Part shown: positions 5,276 to 5,488 of the stretch, in pieces | Position numbering within the stretch: the first letter of the stretch is position 1 | Layout: each line of letters opens with the position of its first letter | Assembly (NCBI GenBank): GCA_937975735.1 | Contig: CALJUI010000153.1 | Coordinates: 1 to 5,488, forward strand | From: an uncultured Rubrivivax sp. | GTDB lineage: Bacteria > Pseudomonadota > Gammaproteobacteria > Burkholderiales > Burkholderiaceae_C | DNA: 5,488 nucleotides | Direction: 5' to 3' | Position numbers and translations under genes: made by a program | Notes under the pieces: generated by a model | Database searches by the model: none | Seen by the model: the letters and a program-made list of their open reading frames with translations, nothing else | What the model was told of the DNA's origin: nothing

Positions 5276-5488
5276 TCAGGGGCCCAGCAGATCGGAAGAG
5301 CAGCCGAGCAGCGCCTGCCGCGACGCGCTGCGGGCCGGCTCGGAGCCGCCGACGTGCACGCCCGCGCCGGGTCGGGCGCCGCCCGGCACGTCGCGCCGGT
5401 GTCGCAGCGGCGCGGCGCTGTCGAAGCCGTGGTGCGCGCCCTCGTAGGCGATCAGGCGCGGCTTCGGCTCGGCGGCGGCGGCCTGCAG
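5276..5488 (-). CDS. Dienelactone hydrolase family protein (C-terminal fragment)
   Basis: The minus strand is open from the right edge to a TGA at 5276-5278, giving the last 70 residues of a protein whose start lies outside the window. The fragment begins LQAAAAEPKPRLIAYEGAHHGFD and continues SAAPLRHRRDVP...GVHVGGSEPARSASRQALL. YxGAxHGFD followed by a PLR stretch and a late Gly-Gly-x-x-x-Ala-Arg motif is the typical C-terminal pattern of alpha/beta-hydrolases of the dienelactone hydrolase family. The His directly before GFD (visible residue 20) would be the catalytic one of the Cys-Asp-His triad; the nucleophile is not visible. The substrate cannot be told, as many members are general esterases. 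The last codons (...LLGCSSDLLGP) contain a 14-base match to an Illumina adapter, so the true C-terminus is slightly in doubt. The stop lies 13 bases before the coaBC ATG. Confidence 0.78.
   Translation of the reverse strand: MQAAAAEPKPRLIAYEGAHHGFDSAAPLRHRRDVPGGARPGAGVHVGGSEPARSASRQALLGCSSDLLGP
5289..5302 (+). other. 14-base identity to Illumina TruSeq adapter start
   Basis: The plus strand reads AGATCGGAAGAGCA, identical to the first 14 bases of the common TruSeq adapter. The next bases (GCCGAG) leave the adapter sequence, which continues CACGTC. On the minus strand it is TGCTCTTCCGATCT, inside the final codons of the hydrolase gene. The identity is seen directly; whether it is chance or artefact cannot be told from sequence alone. 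Confidence 0.6.

Overview
The window is very GC-rich (mostly G or C at third codon positions), and every protein resembles betaproteobacterial homologues. The most likely source is a Burkholderiales bacterium of the Rubrivivax/Leptothrix/Methylibium type. This rests on protein resemblance and base composition; there is no rRNA or other taxonomic marker. It is ordinary housekeeping chromosome. I see no insertion sequence, integrase, tRNA, CRISPR array, phage gene or defence cassette.

Layout, left to right. (1) The 3' part of a plus-strand bamC-like gene (outer-membrane assembly lipoprotein), open at the left edge. (2) A strong hairpin that can end transcription from both sides. (3) A convergent minus-strand gene for a small Ala-rich lipoprotein whose C-terminal half is an 11-residue repeat. 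(4) A 159-bp intergenic region with a perfect TATAAT on the minus strand and a perfect 16-bp dyad where the -35 box should be. (5) A minus-strand pair with overlapping ends: a JmjC/cupin ribosomal-protein hydroxylase (YcfD/RoxA type) followed by an uncharacterised 163-aa protein. (6) A 50-bp divergent promoter region. (7) A plus-strand SlyD-like FKBP prolyl isomerase, ending 4 bp from the convergent dut. (8) A minus-strand run reading leftward from the right edge: the 3' end of a dienelactone-hydrolase-family gene, then coaBC (coenzyme A synthesis), then dut (dUTPase), with coaBC and dut joined by an ATGA overlap.

Functionally these are basic cell-maintenance genes: envelope assembly (BamC, small lipoprotein), ribosome and protein-folding quality (L16 hydroxylase, FKBP), cofactor synthesis (CoaBC) and nucleotide-pool hygiene (dUTPase). 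I did not find a clearly new system. The points most worth a second look are the hendecad-repeat lipoprotein with its dyad promoter, the uncharacterised partner of the L16 hydroxylase, and a 14-base match to an Illumina adapter inside the last codons of the dienelactone hydrolase gene, which could be chance or an assembly artefact.
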